The notes under the pieces were generated by a model that worked only from the letters and a program-made list of their open reading frames with translations, searched no databases and was not told the DNA's origin. Shown piece by piece: positions 43,641-53,890 of a DNA stretch of 64,000 nt. Source of the DNA: Siphonodentalium dalli (Eukaryota > Mollusca > Scaphopoda > Gadilida > Siphonodentaliidae). Numbering within the stretch: position 1 is the first letter of the stretch; every line of letters starts with the position of its first letter. The stretch spans positions 156,639,151-156,703,150 of the forward strand of contig CP136068.1 in NCBI GenBank assembly GCA_032622095.1, read 5' to 3'. The position numbers were made by a program, and so were the translations under genes.

Positions 43641-46612
43641 CTATGAATGTTCGATATCAGTTGTCATCTGATATAAATCATATGTTTCCGTACTTTCGTT
43701 TGACCAATTTGTCGAACGGCTGTCGGGTGATGTATATTGGAAGGAATTAGAAAACGATGAATCTTTAGGCGTGTGTTTGGAGTATGGTGAATATAATTTA
43801 CGATGCCGGCCGCGTTTGTTATCTGCGCGATCCGATTTTGTGTCTGGCGTCGTACTATAAGAATTTTGTGTAATTAATTTGTGTTTTATGACATTTGGTT
43901 CCTGTGTTTGGGGCCTAGATTGGTCGCTGGGTGATAAATCCGGGGGTGATTGGCTGTCTGTTTTATTAAAATGTTTCGAAGCCATGAGTCTGTTGGCTAA
44001 TTCAGCCAATGGTATTGAAGAGCTGTCGTCTGTGTTTGAGCGCTCAAGTTGAGCGCGCTTAATTGCCGTGGTTTTGAGGTCATCGTCTGATTCCAATGTG
44101 GATTGAGAGCTATTATTATCGACACTGGCTTCACTCGGTGGAAATGCAAATCGATTATGTCGTTTATTTTTTAAGTGATTGGGAATTTGAGGTGTAGGCC
44201 AATCAATGGGGGATGGTTTGATGTGTTTAGCATGTGATTTTGTTAATTTAGCAGATAGGTCATGTCTTAATATGTAAGATATGGGGCCTGTCTGTTTCAA
44301 GATACGCCAAAACGGCTCATATTTAAATGAAAATTTGTGATTTGGTTGGTGGATTTTGTAATAGACGGATTGGCCTATTTTAAAGGTTGGAATAGATCCA
44401 CCTTTGTTCTGTTTGTGGTTGCGAGATGCTGTTTCGAGAAGAGATTTTGTAGTTTTAAAAATAATGTGTTGATTTTGAAGCGTGGTGGCTAAAAAATCCT
44501 CTCCTAAATACTTTTCTCTGTGTGTTAAAATTCGGTCTATGCTTATCTGTGGTTCTCTAAAAAAAGTTAGAAAAAATGGTGAATGTGTATGTACACTGGA
44601 ACAATGGAAGTTCATTGCTTGTGATGCATAATTTAGATATAGGTCCCAATTTTCTACATTTGCTTGGGTGATTGTTGAAATGATTGATGCTAGACTTCTA
44701 TGCGAACGTTCTGATTTACCGTTACTTTGGGGTCTGTAGAACGAAGTGAGGCGGTGATTGATATGGTAATATTTACAAAATTCAGTGAAGGTAGAGTTTG
44801 CAAACTCGGACCCATTATCCGTTAATATTTCTTCAACTGATCCAAATAAAGTGAAATACTCTGAATTCAATCTTTCTAAAATTGTATCCACCATTTTGTT
44901 AGGTAATGCGTATGCTAAAGTATGTAATGAAAATTGATCAATAATAGTTAAGATAAATCTATTTCCTGACTGTGTTTTGGGGGAAAATGGTCCCATAAGA
45001 TCGATAGCTATGAGTTGTCCTGGCCTTGATGGGGCAGTGACTGGTTGAAGCGGGATTTTTGGATTATAAGCATTTCGTTGTCGGCATGTATGACAATTGT
45101 TTATGTATGTGACAATTTTTGCAAACAACTGAGGTGTGTAATACCTGTTCCGTATGGTCGCGTATAGCGATTGTACCGCTCTATGGCCGAGACTGTGATA
45201 TTGGGATATAACTTCTTGTGCTATTTTGTCCGTTATATATATACGTAATTTAGGTATGTCATTATATATTGATATATAGTGTAGGATACCATCTTTGAGA
45301 ATAAAGGTTTTTGCTAATTTTTCGGGTATATTTGTTGATTGCATTTGTTTGATAATCTCGGAGATTGTGTGGTCTCCTGATTGTTCATCTCTTATATTAG
45401 TTATAGGAGGAAGGACCGGGCTGTCGTCGAGATCAACTGGTGGTTCGGAATCCGTTTTATGTTTTGGTTGTTTTTTTTGTTTTGAAAATTCCTGAATATC
45501 TTTCATGTCAAGTATATTAATATCCTGTACAAGGGGATTGGTGGGTGGATTTGGGTCGCTATCGGTGCAAGAATTGATGCACGGGTGTGTGTCGGGGTTT
45601 ATCCGACTGCAAAAATCTGCCGTAACATTGTTCGTGCCTTTAATATAAGTAATTTTTGGGTTCAATGCTGATATTTCCAAAAACCATTTTTGAATTTTTG
45701 TGTTTATCAGATCCTGTTTTTTAAACATGTGGATGAGGGGTAAGTGATCTGTTTTAATCTCTACTTGGGATCCTTGTAAGTAAAATTTAAATTGCCTTGC
45801 AAACGTATATATCGCGAATGCTTCTTTTTCCGTGACAGAATAATTCCTTTGTGATTTGTTAAGTTTTTTACTGGCGAACGCGATTGGTAGTTCAACGTGT
45901 TTATCATCTTGGCTATGAGCATATTGTGATAGTATCGCCCCGATACTATGTATAGATGCATCTACTGTCAGAATGAACAGTTTGTCAGGATTTGGGTAAG
46001 CTAAGATGGGGGCGGTTGCTAAGCTTTCTTTAAGCGCGTCGAACGCTGTTTGGCACGGTGCATCCCACACAAATTTAGCATATTTGGCTGTGAGTTTGAT
46101 TAAAGGCAATGCCGTCGATGCGAAAGTAGGAGAATATGACCTGTAAAAATTAAGAATTCCCAGTAATCTGCGGACTTCTTTAACAGATTTCGGAGGTGGT
46201 AGAGACTTGATAATTGAAATTTTTTCAGGGTCAGGGGATGTGCCCTTGTCAGAAATAATATGCCCTAAAAATTTAACTTGTGGTTGGCAAAATTTAGATT
46301 TTGATAGTTTAACTATTAAGCCGTATTCCCTGAGTCTGTCAAATAATTTTGTGAGCTGCTGTATATGCGTTTGAGGATCGGAGCTATGACAGATCAGGTC
46401 ATCGACAAATCCTTCTACAAATGGTAAATCGTGTAGGGCCATGTTCATGAGTTTTAAAAAATACCCTGAGCTCGAGACATATCCCATCGGGGCTCTTTGA
46501 TAACTGTATTGTCCTTCGGACGTATTCATAGTTAATATGGGAACATCTTCGGGTACGACTCCAATAACATGATAAGCATTTGATAAATCAAAGATACTGA
46601 AAATAGTAGCCG
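43641..46612 (-). CDS. pol: Pol, second part: RT core, RNase H, integrase
   Basis: The 962 codons counted from the first ATG (46529) are a lower bound; the native frame is open further upstream to about 46612, where it takes over from the first pol part after a one-base frame change. In order: RT active site FVDD (residue 41 on), RNase H (LTVDASIHSIGA, then TDHLPLIH), integrase with an H-H-C-C zinc domain (CHTCRQRN) and a D-D-E core (IDLMGPF, LTDNGSEFAN, SNGKSERSHRS). A long S/T/D-rich tail follows. The integrase tail lacks an evident chromodomain. A homologue of the Ty3/Gypsy pol type, not independently translatable in its natural setting. Confidence 0.85.
46588..46612 (-). other. Single-base frame break inside RT
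   Basis: The first pol frame runs into a stop at 46588-46590, while the native RT wording continues in the neighbouring frame across the same bases. One inserted or lost base within about 46593-46612 explains it. There is no slippery heptamer or structure here like that at the gag-pol border, so I read it as a lesion or error. Confidence 0.75.
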
Positions 46613-48387
46613 AGTAACTTGGACGATATTTCTGTAAAACTAGGCATAGACCATTTTAATGGAATGGAAACATCATTGAGTTTTCTGAGATCGATTACCA
46701 ATCGATAATTGGGAGTACCATCGGGATTGGGTGTGGCTTTGCGTATGAGGAGACTGGGAAATCCCCACGATGAGTGGGCAGTAGGTCTAATAATGTCTGC
46801 ATCTAATAATTTTTTTATCTCAGCAGCCATAATTCGTTGTTTGTTCAGTGGTGTCGGATATTTTTTGCAAAAAATAGGTAAAGTATTTGGTTTGAGGTCG
46901 ATTTTCATTTTAATTTTTGGACAATATCCTATCTTGTTTATGTCATTTGTAAAAACATCAGGGTATTGTGATACTAGTTGCAATATCTGCTGTTTAAGGT
47001 GTTGAGGTGCCACGATATCATTGACAGATATAGGTTGAGTCTTGGTGACTGGAGGGTTAATGTCTTGCCGGTCACCTATGGTGTTTATACTGTGTTTGTT
47101 TGGCGGAGATGAGTTAATGTTTTGCTCATCGGATGCCGTGCATATCATTTGCTCTTGAGTGCCAAATGCTTGTGCTATCACACGGCCTTTCCTAATGGAC
47201 ATATGTGACGCCGATTGGTTTTCTATCATGACGCAAATATTGGGATTATTTGCATCTGCTAGCGTGTCGGTTACATGTACATTTGGTTCGTGTTCGAAAA
47301 TGGACATGTTACCTTTGCCTATTCGGATTATAGGTGTGTTAAACATATCATTTGGCCCTATGAGTCTGCCTGTTATGATGGCGCATGAGTGGGGTGATAA
47401 TGAAACGTTATTTGTTGATCGGATGAGTGATGCAATGTGACCATCCCTTAACATCGGGTATAATTGATTCTGTATTCTGAATTTTTCTAGATCAAAGTAA
47501 AGTCTAATACTGTGTTGTTTCATAAAATCGCGCCCTAAAATGCAAGGACGTGACAAGGTTGCACATATGACAAATTTGTGAGTAAGAATGAGTTTTCCGA
47601 TTCTAAATGTGAGATGTGTGGATCCAAAAACTTTCATTGGTGTACCATCGGCTGATGTGAGTAACACATGTTCTTTAATTAAAGGTGGTCGATTTGGCAT
47701 GGATCTATAAATGTCGTATTTCAAGCAACTGGTGGTTGCCCCGGAGTCTAATAGTGATCTAATCCGTTGTTTGTGTATTTTAATGATAGTTGAGCATGGT
47801 GTTTGGTTTAGAGCACCATCTGTCATATCACTTGGATATTTAAGTACTGGTATAGTGTGTTGTATGGGTTTGACTGGTGGTATTATAGGGTTAATTGCAG
47901 TATTGGAATGTGATTCGCGAGAACTGGTGCATGTTGATTTTCTTTTGGATGATGAGTAAGAATTAGTAATGTGTTGGTGCTTGGGCTTTTCAAGGCGATT
48001 CAGGGTTTTAAATTGGGGAGGAAAGGTTAAATCCAGAAGTGGTGAGATAGACTTATTGGAAGAATTATGAAATCTGGGTTTCATAGAGGAACACCTGCTA
48101 TGGCAGAAAGTGGTATGTGTTACGTGCCTGTGGCGAGGGAGATCAAGTGGAGGCCGCGTACGGTAATTAATATATCGTTGGTTTTGGCAGTTTGGTGGTA
48201 GCGTGGGGTAATGATTAATGGACTGCAGCTGTGAATTATAGACTCTATGCTTTTGAGATTCGTATGTTCGATGATCTTTAGCATATCTATGATTGTGGTT
48301 GTATATTGTGCTAATTTGATGTGTTATTGGACTCATTGCCTTGCGTTGGTGGGTGGGGGTGAAATTTTTGATGCAATGAGTCCTCAT
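46588..48387 (-). CDS. pol: Pol, first part: protease and start of RT
   Basis: 599 codons. About 200 basic, low-complexity residues precede an aspartic protease with the active-site triad LLDSGATTSC (D at about residue 214). After a linker, the RT N terminus follows (residues from about 475, ending in the motif YRLVIDLRKLND). It stops at 46588 inside RT because of a one-base frame change relative to the second part. The start ATG overlaps the gag stop as ATGA, but Gag-Pol is more likely made by -1 frameshifting at 48390-48396. The internal frame break would inactivate this copy unless it is a sequencing error. Confidence 0.85.
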   Translation of the reverse strand: MRTHCIKNFTPTHQRKAMSPITHQISTIYNHNHRYAKDHRTYESQKHRVYNSQLQSINHYPTLPPNCQNQRYINYRTRPPLDLPRHRHVTHTTFCHSRCSSMKPRFHNSSNKSISPLLDLTFPPQFKTLNRLEKPKHQHITNSYSSSKRKSTCTSSRESHSNTAINPIIPPVKPIQHTIPVLKYPSDMTDGALNQTPCSTIIKIHKQRIRSLLDSGATTSCLKYDIYRSMPNRPPLIKEHVLLTSADGTPMKVFGSTHLTFRIGKLILTHKFVICATLSRPCILGRDFMKQHSIRLYFDLEKFRIQNQLYPMLRDGHIASLIRSTNNVSLSPHSCAIITGRLIGPNDMFNTPIIRIGKGNMSIFEHEPNVHVTDTLADANNPNICVMIENQSASHMSIRKGRVIAQAFGTQEQMICTASDEQNINSSPPNKHSINTIGDRQDINPPVTKTQPISVNDIVAPQHLKQQILQLVSQYPDVFTNDINKIGYCPKIKMKIDLKPNTLPIFCKKYPTPLNKQRIMAAEIKKLLDADIIRPTAHSSWGFPSLLIRKATPNPDGTPNYRLVIDLRKLNDVSIPLKWSMPSFTEISSKLLGYYFQYL

Positions 48388-48396
48388 CTGTTTAAA
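48329..48396 (-). promoter_or_regulatory. -1 ribosomal frameshift signal at the gag-pol junction
   Basis: The heptamer TTTAAAC (48396-48390) lies in the gag frame as T TTA AAC, which is the X XXY YYZ form. Then come a 6-nt spacer (AGATGA, containing the gag stop), an 11-bp perfect stem (GGACTCATTGC, 48383-48373, with GCAATGAGTCC, 48339-48329) and a 33-nt loop. Slipping back one base leads directly into the pol frame. UUUAAAC is an established efficient slippery sequence in coronaviruses and some retroelements. A pseudoknot partner for the loop was not found by eye. Confidence 0.85.
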
Positions 48397-49526
48397 AATT
48401 GGTTGTTATTTTGAGCCCGACGTCTGCATTGGTCTGTGGTATGATTGTTTAATCTGCAGTATGTACAGAAGAGAGGTCGTTGAGCTGTTGTAGTATATCT
48501 TGCATCCATGGTCTGGATGCGGTTTGGATGGGAGACCCTTGGTTCAGAGTAGGGGTGGTGAGAATTTGAAGGTTGGCGCCTGTGGGGGTGATCATTGATT
48601 CGGTGTCTGTCTTTGGATTGACGGGGGTTGTAAGTGGATTGTGATGGCCCTCTTGGAATGTGCCGATGGTTATTGTCGATATCCATTGGTTGAGGGGATT
48701 GTAACTGTGGGAATTGGTTATAATCATTATGATGTTCACCGTAACGTAAGCGATAGCGTTGCCGAAGGTTCATTTCGCGTAGGGCGATATCAGTAGCTCT
48801 ATCAAGCGTTATGGGGTCGTCTTTGAGAAGTCTGAATTTAATACTAGAGTCGCGAATACCGTCGGAAAAAAATGCTACTAATTGTGTTTGCACTGCTCTT
48901 GTGTTAATTTCATCAGTATACGCGTGTTTAGCAAGGGTACGTATGCGTTCTGCAAACATGGCAATTGTTTCCGTATGTCTCTGCCTAATGGCTCGTAATG
49001 AGGAAATGGCTTGAGGCGAATCAGTTATGGAACTGAATAATGAGCGTAACTGTGATTTCAGATCGGTCCAGGTGAACGTGAATTTTCCGTCTGTGTTATT
49101 TTCATTTATGAAGCGTTGAATAAATTCAGAAACTTGAGATTTACATGTCTGAGCGGCAATTTTTATGATAGTCTCATCTTGTGCCGAAATCGCGCGGGAG
49201 TATTTTTCCACCGCATGGACCCATTGGGGAAAAGCGTCAGGCTTGCCATCGAAGGGTTCAATAATGGAATTCATTCCCAGCAGTGCTGTTATTGTTGTCT
49301 GTGTTTTTAAACTTTCAGTCTGGTCGCGGATAGAACTAGTGAAATGGCTAATTTCATGGGTAAGCCGTGACAATAGCAAGTTCTGATTATCTTTGCCCAT
49401 TTCATTAGTAATGTCTGTGTGGGGGGGTCTGGCGGTTGATCGGTCCGTTTCCCTGTTTAATTCAAGGTGATGCTGATAATTGGTTGGATGAAAATAATCG
49501 CTGCTCTGCGGAGGTGGTGACTCCAT
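48384..49526 (-). CDS. gag: Gag: capsid/nucleocapsid protein
   Basis: 380 codons from ATG 49526. The middle part (AFPQWVHAVEKYS and LRSLFSSI regions) has the look of a Ty3/Gypsy capsid domain. A proline-, histidine- and arginine-rich stretch follows, then one CCHC knuckle, CTYCRLNNHTTDQC, at residues 354-367 close to the C terminus, for RNA packaging. No internal stop. The stop codon is part of the frameshift signal. The gag ATG lies 132 bp after the stop of the small upstream ORF. Confidence 0.85.
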   Translation of the reverse strand: MESPPPQSSDYFHPTNYQHHLELNRETDRSTARPPHTDITNEMGKDNQNLLLSRLTHEISHFTSSIRDQTESLKTQTTITALLGMNSIIEPFDGKPDAFPQWVHAVEKYSRAISAQDETIIKIAAQTCKSQVSEFIQRFINENNTDGKFTFTWTDLKSQLRSLFSSITDSPQAISSLRAIRQRHTETIAMFAERIRTLAKHAYTDEINTRAVQTQLVAFFSDGIRDSSIKFRLLKDDPITLDRATDIALREMNLRQRYRLRYGEHHNDYNQFPQLQSPQPMDIDNNHRHIPRGPSQSTYNPRQSKDRHRINDHPHRRQPSNSHHPYSEPRVSHPNRIQTMDARYTTTAQRPLFCTYCRLNNHTTDQCRRRAQNNNQFLNR

Positions 49527-49658
49527 TATGTTATTAAGGATTAACGGTGTCTGTTTTGGGATCTATGGTATGGGTGCGAAATATGTTGTATTTTTTTCCA
49601 AGTGCCGTGGCGGTGTATTATGCGATTCAGGTGTATTTGACACGATTCAGGTGATTTA

Positions 49659-50030
49659 TTAGGATGTTTTATGGGAATTGCCGCGACTAGAGTTGACGAT
49701 AAGTTTTGGATAATCCGTAAAATGAGCCGGAAATGTATGCCACTCGTTCCAAGAATCTAGTGTATGTCCTGAGTAGTTATTTGTAATCATACAACGCACG
49801 TATAAGCGGATTGTATCTTGCGTTATATCAATGCGAATGGGATTGCAATATTTAATGAGTTGTGGCGATAAAGTTATTTGGTGGGGTAAAGCGTATCTAC
49901 AGTAAGTTTTAAAATGAAGAACTGAATGTTGTTTGTAAGAGGTGGGTGGTATGGGCTGATCGTTTGAAGCATGTATTGTAGTAGGATGGGTAGGTAGTGT
50001 AGGTGTAGTAGAATCAGGTGATGTGTCCAT
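49659..50030 (-). CDS. Small ORF upstream of gag, unknown
   Basis: 123 codons from a true ATG, first frame after the leader. The N-terminal third is T/P/S-rich; the remainder looks folded (HFKTYCRYALPHQITLSPQL, later IRLYVRCM and DSWNEWHTF) with four tryptophan/cysteine-type landmark residues. No domain recognised and no membrane segment. It would be the 5'-most protein on the genomic RNA and would be translated before gag unless skipped or spliced out. Accessory role is inference. Confidence 0.45.
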   Translation of the reverse strand: MDTSPDSTTPTLPTHPTTIHASNDQPIPPTSYKQHSVLHFKTYCRYALPHQITLSPQLIKYCNPIRIDITQDTIRLYVRCMITNNYSGHTLDSWNEWHTFPAHFTDYPKLIVNSSRGNSHKTS

Positions 50031-50115
50031 AACCCACGTGAAAAAAAAAGGAGTAAAAGAATGCTAAAAATAGGGGGTGTGCAATTTGACAGCAAATGGG
50101 AAAGAAAAGATGGTC

Positions 50116-50122
50116 ACTCACC
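50116..50122 (-). other. Candidate splice donor in the leader
   Basis: GGTGAGT on the - strand, a strong match to the donor consensus, 86 nt upstream of the small ORF. With the acceptor near 39703 it would give a subgenomic env mRNA. Confidence 0.35.
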
Positions 50123-50344
50123 AATTTCCGAGAAGAATAATGTGCACAAGTCTGTGATGATGAATGATGTACAGAATGTTCTTGTCGTGTTTATTGGAAG
50201 CCGAAGGATGTCCAAATCGGATGTTAATGTTTATGTGGATCTGAATCTGGTCTGCAAGAGGCGTGAGTAATGTTTTTAGCTGGATACACGATGTGAGCTG
50301 GTTGTATGAGAATAAAAGGTTGATTCGTCTGTGTCAGATGAGTA

Positions 50345-50622
50345 TGTATGCGGTTCTGTGTGTCCGAAGGGTTGGTGTGCGGTCCTGTGTGTCCGAAGGG
50401 TTGGTGTGCGGTCCTGTGTGTCCGAAGGGTTGGTGTGCGGTCCTGTGTGTCCGAAGGGTTGGTATGCGGTCCTGTGTGTCCGAAGGGTTGGTATGCGGTC
50501 CTATGTGTCCGCAGGGTTGGTGTGCGGTCCTGTGTATCCGAAGGGTTGGTATGCGGTCCTGTGTGTCCGAAGGGTTGGTATGCGGTCCTGTGTGTCCGAA
50601 GGGTTCCTGTGTGTCCGAATGG
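50345..50622 (-). repeat. 29-bp minisatellite in the leader, about nine copies
   Basis: The unit has the + strand core GTGCGGTCCTGTGTGTCCGA. Copies differ by single bases (GGTGTGC versus GGTATGC) and the last is shortened. 29 is not a multiple of three, so the open frames across it in all three + frames are an artefact. It lies between the primer site and the small ORF. Not a CRISPR: there are no spacers. Confidence 0.85.
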
Positions 50623-50790
50623 TTGAGTTATGGTTGACCGGTGCAGTGGTCTAGTGTGTGAGACTGTCTATCCGTGGCTGGAGTGTAAGGCTGTATCCCC
50701 GTGGTTGAGTAGCGGTTTGAGATTGTTTCTGCTCTGTAGTGATCGTCTAGTGGCCGAGACTTCAAGTTGTGTGGTGAGACGTAGAACTGT

Positions 50791-50801
50791 TCACGGCACC
50801 A
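50791..50801 (-). other. Primer-binding site, tRNA-His-like
   Basis: On the - strand TGGTGCCGTGA starts 9 nt inside the 5' LTR. It begins with TGG, complementary to tRNA CCA. From memory the first 11 bases match the 3' end of animal tRNA-His, after which the match stops. The 9-nt gap to the LTR is slightly long. Confidence 0.6.
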
Positions 50802-50810
50802 TTAATACTA

Positions 50811-51265
50811 TGTGAGGTAATGACACATGTATATAGTAGGTACAAGTCTTTATTATGTTGTGAATAAGATATGCAGTGTGTACAAATATAATGATCAATA
50901 GTCGCCGCGAATTGGTGTCCCCGAATGGGTGATGCCTGGTGTGAATGATGCCTGGATATGATCTAGGTATGAGATGAGTCTAGTGAAAGCATGATGTGAT
51001 GGGATGTAGTTGTTTCTTATATACTATTTGGGATGCATATTAGATGAGGTGTTTGGCAATACACATCGGGATTGGTTCTTCCGTTATGGTCATCTCCCTT
51101 GACCATATTTGGGAGCCATCTTCATTGTGTGTATATCTTCGCTGAGAGTAAGACGTGTGAGGTTTCGAGAACCGAACACGAATATCTGAGTTTGGGGTTT
51201 TATATATTGGGACATTCGTATAGTTTGAATCAAGTTGTGAGATTATAATGGGTAGTTATCTCACA
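50811..51265 (-). repeat. 5' LTR (455 bp)
   Basis: Same ends and signals as the 3' LTR (TATATAAG-like word at 51025-51016, AATAAA at 50854-50849 on the - strand). The extra 16 bp (GTGTGAATGATGCCTG at about 50939-50954) is a near-tandem duplication of the neighbouring sequence. No substitution seen by eye between the two LTRs. As the sense-strand 5' LTR it holds the promoter for the element. Confidence 0.9.
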
Positions 51266-51269
51266 GCGC

Positions 51270-52024
51270 TCGCAACTCTTCCCATCGCGCCCTGGCTCTC
51301 ATCTTAATTACAGAGGCCATTGCCGCAATTTGGTATACCAGAAATCCTATACATTGTGCTCAGCGCCGGCTTAATTATCATGTAACTACCCGGATAGTCC
51401 ATCCGCCACATATCCCCATTTTGGCCTTTTTATCACGGCTTCGAACCCGAGTTTTAGTCGATCACCATCGGCTGTCCAGTGATAGTTTCGCCGAATTATG
51501 GCTCCTTTCCCCCCGACATCTGTACTCGTCATGCCGATGATTTAGTAACCTTTTTATTTTAACTCCACTCTGCTGTATCCCTGTTTATATGTCTGTTTGC
51601 TTAATTTCTTTATTTCAGGTACTTGCTGTGTCCTGGTACACATATACCTTAATTTGTTTCTTTTAGTTTCTCTTTTCAGGCAGTTTCTGTGAGCTTCGTC
51701 CACACATGTCTTTTTATATATTATTTTGTCTTGTCGCCTTTGCTTATCGTTTCAATTAAAACTTTTGTCAAAAAACAAAAAATATATATACCGAAAAAAT
51801 AATATTCAAAATTTAATATTGAGGAAAAGATGGACCGTCTTTTGGCCATTATCGGTCCCACGGACAGTGATGAGTAGTCCTTTAGTCGCCCGTACCACCC
51901 GTAACAGTTCCACTTATGGCGATTATTTTAAGGACCCTCCTGGTCTTGTGATTCTCGTTCGGCCCGATGACCAGGACTGAGTCCGCCCTCTATTTTAATA
52001 AAAAAAAATTTTTTTAAAAAATAA
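51270..52024 (+). mobile_element. LINE E6 (family B), 3' part
   Basis: Continues ORF2 from TCGCAACTC to the stop near 51562 (pseudogene; one extra frameshift near 51515 relative to E3). The 3' UTR follows, then a short AT tract (about 51781-51790) and the 220-bp 3' end segment also found in E3, ending in an A-rich tail. AATTATCT follows. Confidence 0.8.
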
Positions 52025-52032
52025 AATTATCT
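52025..52032 (+). repeat. AATTATCT junction (E6/E7)
   Basis: Right-hand duplication of E6 and left-hand duplication of E7. Confidence 0.65.
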
Positions 52033-53152
52033 GATCCTGTGTATTCGGACGTTGAGATTCAGGCCGGAATAAGGGCATGCACCACGGACATTGGGGTCCG
52101 AGGGCCCAACCCTGGTAGGGTTACGTCGGAGCTCCTTGCGGACAAAGTTTTGTCGGAGATGCCTGAGGCAACAATCGGAGCCATTTATCGCGGCCAGCAG
52201 GCCAGAAATTGGAGCGTTGTGTTTACGTCGAAAGACCAGGCAGATAAATATGACAGTCTACAAGAAATGAGCCTTTTCGGGGACGACTTGTTTATCGGTC
52301 ACACCGGGCTAACCCGTAGGCCGAGGACAGTACGTGTGAATTGGCTACCCTTTTCTGTACCGCACACGGCAGTCATTAAGGAATTGGCGACTTACGGCGA
52401 CGTCCGATCGATTGAGTATTCCACGTTCGTCAGGGGCGGACAAACCATAGCAAACGGTAAGCGTACTCTCCGGATGATGCTCAGTGTGGAAGACCTGAGG
52501 GATTTTCCCCGACTTTACATTCATCGAGGGCTGCAAGGTGCTCGTCACGCTAGTGGGGCGCCCCCCAATGTGTTTAAGGTGTGGGGTCAGGGGGCACGTT
52601 CGGGCCACCTGTCCCCAGAGTGGGAGACCACCCCGTTGTATGCAGATGCGGCGAAGCGAGACGCGGCCTCGTTTTCGGAACAGCTACGGGCTGATGGTAA
52701 CGTTCCGCCTGGCCCGGGGGCTAAACCCCCCTCCCAGGCCCGAGGAGACGTATCGACGCATTCTGGGGTAATTCACCCCGTTTCTCATACACCTGTGGTC
52801 CCCTCGGGGGGCATAGCAGAGCAGATGGACTCTGGCGCCACCCCGGGGGACAGTGTGTCACCAGTGGTCCCCACGGGGGAGTATAGCAGAGCCGTCGGAC
52901 TCTGGCACTACCCCGGGGGACGGTGTGCGTGTTATTCCGGAAACCCCTGACATCTCGGAGGAAATGGATTCGGCAATTCAAAAGGTTTCCAGGAAACGTA
53001 AAAACGTCGAGGACGAGGAGGAACCCGGACGACGTAAAGTGATTCCCTTCCAATCCTTAGATCTCTTGGACACGGAGGCGGACACGGACGAGTCCAGTGC
53101 ATCGGAATCAGAATCGGGTACACTCACGGATGCCGAAGATGACCCGGGCTGA
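52033..53152 (+). pseudogene. E7 ORF1 fragment
   Basis: Lacks the N terminus. An extra C at about 52510 (GATTTTCCCCGAC) shifts the frame before the CCHC knuckle, which sits in another frame at about 52570-52612. The acidic tail (52853-53152) is in a third frame. It lacks the 18-bp duplication of E2. Confidence 0.75.
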
Positions 53153-53477
53153 CTTTCCTATTAACAATTATAATGCCTCACAAATTTCAACAGACCTGGA
53201 CCCGCCCCCGATTTTTCCTGACTCTACAACTCCGGCTAGCGAACTTGGAACCGTCCCTGAACTTTCTATCTGCCTACTTCTTCCAACCTCAGCCTGACCT
53301 ATATTGTCAGGCCGTCGGAAATGGACTTGTCTCTTTAATTTTATTGTTTTTAATATGGTTTCAATACCGCCCGCGCTGGTCGCGGCTTTTATTTAGGTCA
53401 ACTTATTTATCCTTTCTTTGTTGTGTTTTGTATAGAATTATGTGTGTTCGTTCAGTCAATCCCTTCCCACGCCCAAC

Positions 53478-53890
53478 ATGGACGGTCTATTCATAGCTTC
53501 CTTGAATGGTCGAGGACTGAGAAATGCTCAAACGATGCAGGCTTTGAAATACCTTTTCACGGTTGATAGCGTTGACCTACTTTTCCTCCAGGAAACGTAT
53601 GTCGACAGTTATCAACTAGGTGACCAGCTGGCTGTAGATTTGGGGTGTAAGGGCTATTGGGCCACTGGTTCCAATAGATCCTGTGGGACAGCAGTTTTGG
53701 TCAAACATTCGTTGAATTTCACTGTTCACCGTACTTTTTCAGAGCTAGATGGGTGTCGATACTGACATCTCCGGAATTCCCATCCGGCTTATTTCCTTTT
53801 ACGGACCACAAAGAAACGACCCACAGAAGGATCTAATCTTTCAAACTTTAACACCCCACTTTAACACTAGTTGAGCTATTATTTTAGGTG
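53478..53890 (+). pseudogene. E7 ORF2 fragment
   Basis: The start of the endonuclease only, with the same small deletion as E2 near 53750 and an additional stop (TAGTTGAGC) near 53870. Truncated before the GGDFN motif. Confidence 0.7.

Larger units (their letters stand above)
36072..51265 (-). mobile_element. Ty3/Gypsy-type LTR retrotransposon with env (15.2 kb)
   Basis: A complete element in - orientation with LTRs ending TGTGAG...CTCACA, a primer site, a purine tract, gag, pol and env. The order in pol is protease, RT, RNase H, integrase, which defines the Ty3/Gypsy type. An F-like env makes it retrovirus-like. At 15.2 kb it is far longer than the usual 5-9 kb because of a 3.9 kb spacer, a 1.2 kb leader and a 1 kb 3' region. 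It is an endogenous copy and pol is broken by one frameshift. Confidence 0.9.

Noticed and set aside
46588-46612. A second programmed frameshift inside pol
   Set aside because: No slippery heptamer in phase and no stable downstream stem was seen, and the position inside RT is not one where frameshifting would be useful.
50345-50622. Possible CRISPR array
   Set aside because: Direct 29-bp repeats without spacers, inside a eukaryotic retroelement leader. It is a minisatellite.
50263-50654. Three overlapping open frames on the + strand through the 29-bp repeats, with C-V-R-R-V-G-like peptide repeats
   Set aside because: The unit length is not a multiple of three, so all frames stay open by repetition alone. 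They are antisense to the LTR element and start no recognisable protein.
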